20,872 bases of DNA from Spirogloea muscicola (lineage: Eukaryota > Streptophyta > Zygnematophyceae > Spirogloeales > Spirogloeaceae), in contig WELB01000170.1 of NCBI GenBank assembly GCA_009602725.1, positions 93,926-114,797 on the forward strand, read 5' to 3'. Below, piece after piece: positions 19,577 through 20,872 of the stretch; the first letter of the stretch is position 1, and the number at the start of each line of letters is the position of its first letter. The notes beneath the pieces were generated by a model that was given only the letters and a program-made list of their open reading frames with translations, made no database searches and had not been told where the DNA came from. A program made the translations under genes and the position numbers.

Positions 19577-20170
19577 CTAGTGCCATTCAAGCATGTCAAG
19601 CCACTCAAGGCCGAGTGCGAGAGGCAGAATCCTCAGTACATCGGGACGCCAAAGCAGAAAGCCGCCGCCAAAAAACCGCCAGCCCGACTCCTGCTTCCCG
19701 CTGTCTATGTACGGATCAAATTGGAGGTAAAGCCGGCCCATCAGCGGGCCGGTGCTTTGAGTCGTGGAGAAGGACGTGTCGAACGTGACCATGGATGTGT
19801 AGAGCACGTCGAGCTTATGGGCAGCGACCCGATTGCCGGCGAAACGGACCATCCGGCCGTCGCCGAAACGGAGCAGGTCGAGGCGGGCGGCGAAGTGCTC
19901 CACGAAGCTCGACGCGCGCTCGAAGCCCTGGCTAGGCGGCCGCGAGCGCGGGATGCAGAAGGGCTCGACGTCCTTCAGAACGAGGTGGAAGTCGCCCGGG
20001 GCCGAGGCGTCGCACAGGAGGTTGGCCGGCCAGGTGAGCACGAGCGAGATGAGCGGCGCGCCGTTAAAGGAGACGTCCAGCAGGAAGGCGAGCCCGTCAA
20101 GGGCCAGGCGCAGACGGCCCAGCTGCAAAGTGGAGCTGGCGGTAGCTGGCGAAGCTGGCAGCGTGGAACG
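19577..20170 (-). CDS. Unidentified protein, probable last exon (minus strand)
   Basis: The minus frame is open from 20221 to the TAG at 19579-19577. Acceptors at 20171 (GCCGGCAG) or 20123 (CACTTTGCAG) both leave phase 0, so the exon gives about 180-197 residues. Codons between about 20120 and 19760 are almost all G/C-ending, far more than the plus frames. The sequence reads as ordered protein: LALDGLAFLLDVSFNGAPLI, LVLTWPANLLCD, FHLVLKDVEPFCIPRSR, FVEHFAARLDLLRFGDGRMV, HKLDVLYTSMVTFDTSFS, GPLMGRLYLQFDPYIDSG. I do not recognise the family. Upstream exons would lie at higher coordinates, perhaps at the GC-rich window end. From 19580 to 19723 the plus strand is equally coding-like, so the C-terminal 45 residues are uncertain. 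Confidence 0.5.
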   Translation of the reverse strand, partial: RSTLPASPATASSTLQLGRLRLALDGLAFLLDVSFNGAPLISLVLTWPANLLCDASAPGDFHLVLKDVEPFCIPRSRPPSQGFERASSFVEHFAARLDLLRFGDGRMVRFAGNRVAAHKLDVLYTSMVTFDTSFSTTQSTGPLMGRLYLQFDPYIDSGKQESGWRFFGGGFLLWRPDVLRILPLALGLEWLDMLEWH

Positions 20171-20266
20171 CTGCCGGCAAAGTTGCCAATAGCCACCTGT
20201 TAAGCACATTCCCCACAACATTCATTTAAAGTGTGGCCAACGTGTGGTAAAATTGGGGCCCTGAAG

Positions 20267-20593
20267 ATGACCTCAACTCAATGCAGATTCAGGATCTCTC
20301 AAATCAGGTGACAAGCTAGCAGTCTGAAGCACAAGCCCTCAATACAGGCCCTGGCTTATGGCCCCTAGACCTTTGATGATGAGCCCCAACCTTGACGCTC
20401 ACAAAGACTTGATTGCATGTGGTCCCTAACATTGCAGAGCGGAACCCACTGATGCTGAGTGGCCCAACCTCTACTTAAGCGAGTCGAAGGTGAGGTTGCC
20501 TCTGATTAAGGTTTGCTAAGAAAGACATATTATCTGTGTTCCATCCAGCTTAAGATTGGTCAACCATGCCCGTTGAGAGACTCAGAGCTTTGA
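20267..20593 (+). CDS. Possible 45-residue, three-exon protein
   Basis: Proposed exons are 20267-20307, 20438-20489 and 20549-20593. Splice sites are good (CAG/GTGACA, CATTGCAG, AAG/GTGAGG, CATCCAG) and phases agree. The protein starts MTSTQCRFRISQ, continues AEPTDAEWPNLYLSESK and ends LKIGQPCPLRDSEL and TGA. It could also be the end of a larger plus-strand gene whose earlier exons overlap the minus-strand block. The minus strand of 20420-20480 also has a credible open stretch (PLSISGFRSAMLGTTCNQVF). Tentative, no family recognised. Confidence 0.25.
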
Positions 20594-20607
20594 CTGCTGC
20601 GCACCTT

Positions 20608-20685
20608 GGGCAGCTCAGAGTGCAAGCCAGCAGCTTTATAATGTAGTCATCAAGGTGTAGGTTGAAGGACCAGGGGTTCGAATCC
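20608..20685 (+). other. tRNA-like A box / B box pair, not a foldable tRNA
   Basis: GGTTCGAATCC at 20675-20685 is a perfect internal B box (T-loop) and GGGCAGCTCAGAGTGC at 20608-20623 resembles an A box. The bases beside the T loop do not form a 5-bp stem, so a functional tRNA is unlikely. A tRNA pseudogene or a tRNA-derived SINE head is more likely. Confidence 0.35.
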
Positions 20686-20720
20686 GAGACAGACGCTTTG
20701 GGTTGTGGTTTTACTTCAGA

Positions 20721-20752
20721 GGTGGGTTAGGGTGGGTTAGGGTGGGTTAGGG
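20721..20752 (-). repeat. Three tandem GGTGGGTTAG decamers plus telomere-like sequence
   Basis: GGTGGGTTAG is repeated three times, followed by further GGGTCTAGGG and TAGGGTT variants up to about 20812. The C-rich telomeric strand is the minus strand here, opposite to copies beside the plus-strand genes. Confidence 0.85.
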
Positions 20753-20831
20753 CGACGATCAGGGATTTATGGGTCTAGGGGGCAGCCGGGACCTAGGGTC
20801 TAGGGTTCAGGTAGGGCAGCCGGGGGCGCAC

Positions 20832-20872
20832 CGGCGGCGAGCGCGGCGGCGCGGCCCGCGGGCGTGGCGGCA
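20832..20872 (-). other. GC-rich window end, possible first-exon sequence of a minus-strand gene
   Basis: The last 41 bases are almost entirely G and C. On the minus strand they run up to CTCGCCGCCG and a GTGCGC donor, the same donor form used by PAQR exon 2. It could be the first exon of the gene ending at 19577. The window edge prevents a test. Confidence 0.2.

Noticed and set aside
20608-20690. A functional tRNA gene
   Set aside because: The T stem does not pair and no acceptor stem could be found despite the B box.
1-20872. CRISPR array, operon promoters or other prokaryotic features
   Set aside because: No regularly spaced repeats were seen, and the genes are intron-split nuclear eukaryotic genes.

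Overview
This window looks like nuclear DNA from a photosynthetic eukaryote of the green lineage, most likely a chlorophyte alga. It carries a plant-type chlorophyll synthase gene. Its genes are split into many short GC-rich exons by AT-richer GT-AG introns. Interstitial TTTAGGG-type (plant-type) telomeric repeats recur near gene starts, and a UGUAA motif follows the chlG stop. The species cannot be named from the sequence.

Layout. (1) 1-1217, plus strand: the last two recognisable exons of a gene cut by the window edge, with a Ser-rich C-terminal tail and no recognised function. (2) 1218-2836: a convergent intergenic stretch holding a 20-bp-stem palindrome and a short retroelement tail. (3) 2837-7613, minus strand: a complete 14-exon chlorophyll synthase gene (chlG), every junction in phase, one intron apparently GC-AG, and a telomeric motif just upstream of the ATG. 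(4) about 7.9-9.25 kb: a cluster of decayed non-LTR retrotransposon 3' ends, with two coding fragments pointing away from each other. (5) 9714-12792, plus strand: a complete 8-exon PAQR (adiponectin receptor/hemolysin III) family gene. (6) 12793-13846: intergenic, with another tail and a GA microsatellite. (7) 14228-15834, plus strand: a tentative 6-exon gene for a small tail-anchored membrane protein, with an assembly scar in its last intron. (8) 16116-19236, plus strand: a complete 8-exon plant-type TBC-domain Rab-GAP. (9) 19577-20872: a minus-strand coding block of unknown function, a possible 45-residue plus-strand gene, a tRNA-like B box and telomeric decamers. The last bases may belong to the first exon of the minus-strand gene.

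The genes do not form an operon or pathway. chlG serves the plastid, PAQR is an integral membrane protein, and the TBC protein regulates vesicle traffic. What links the region is a small retroelement-derived tail family (seven copies) with a GGCTGG...CCAGCC hairpin, and the recurrent telomeric motif, which tends to read CCCTAAA in the sense direction of the nearest gene. Exon models were built by hand from homology, splice signals and reading phase, without alignment software.
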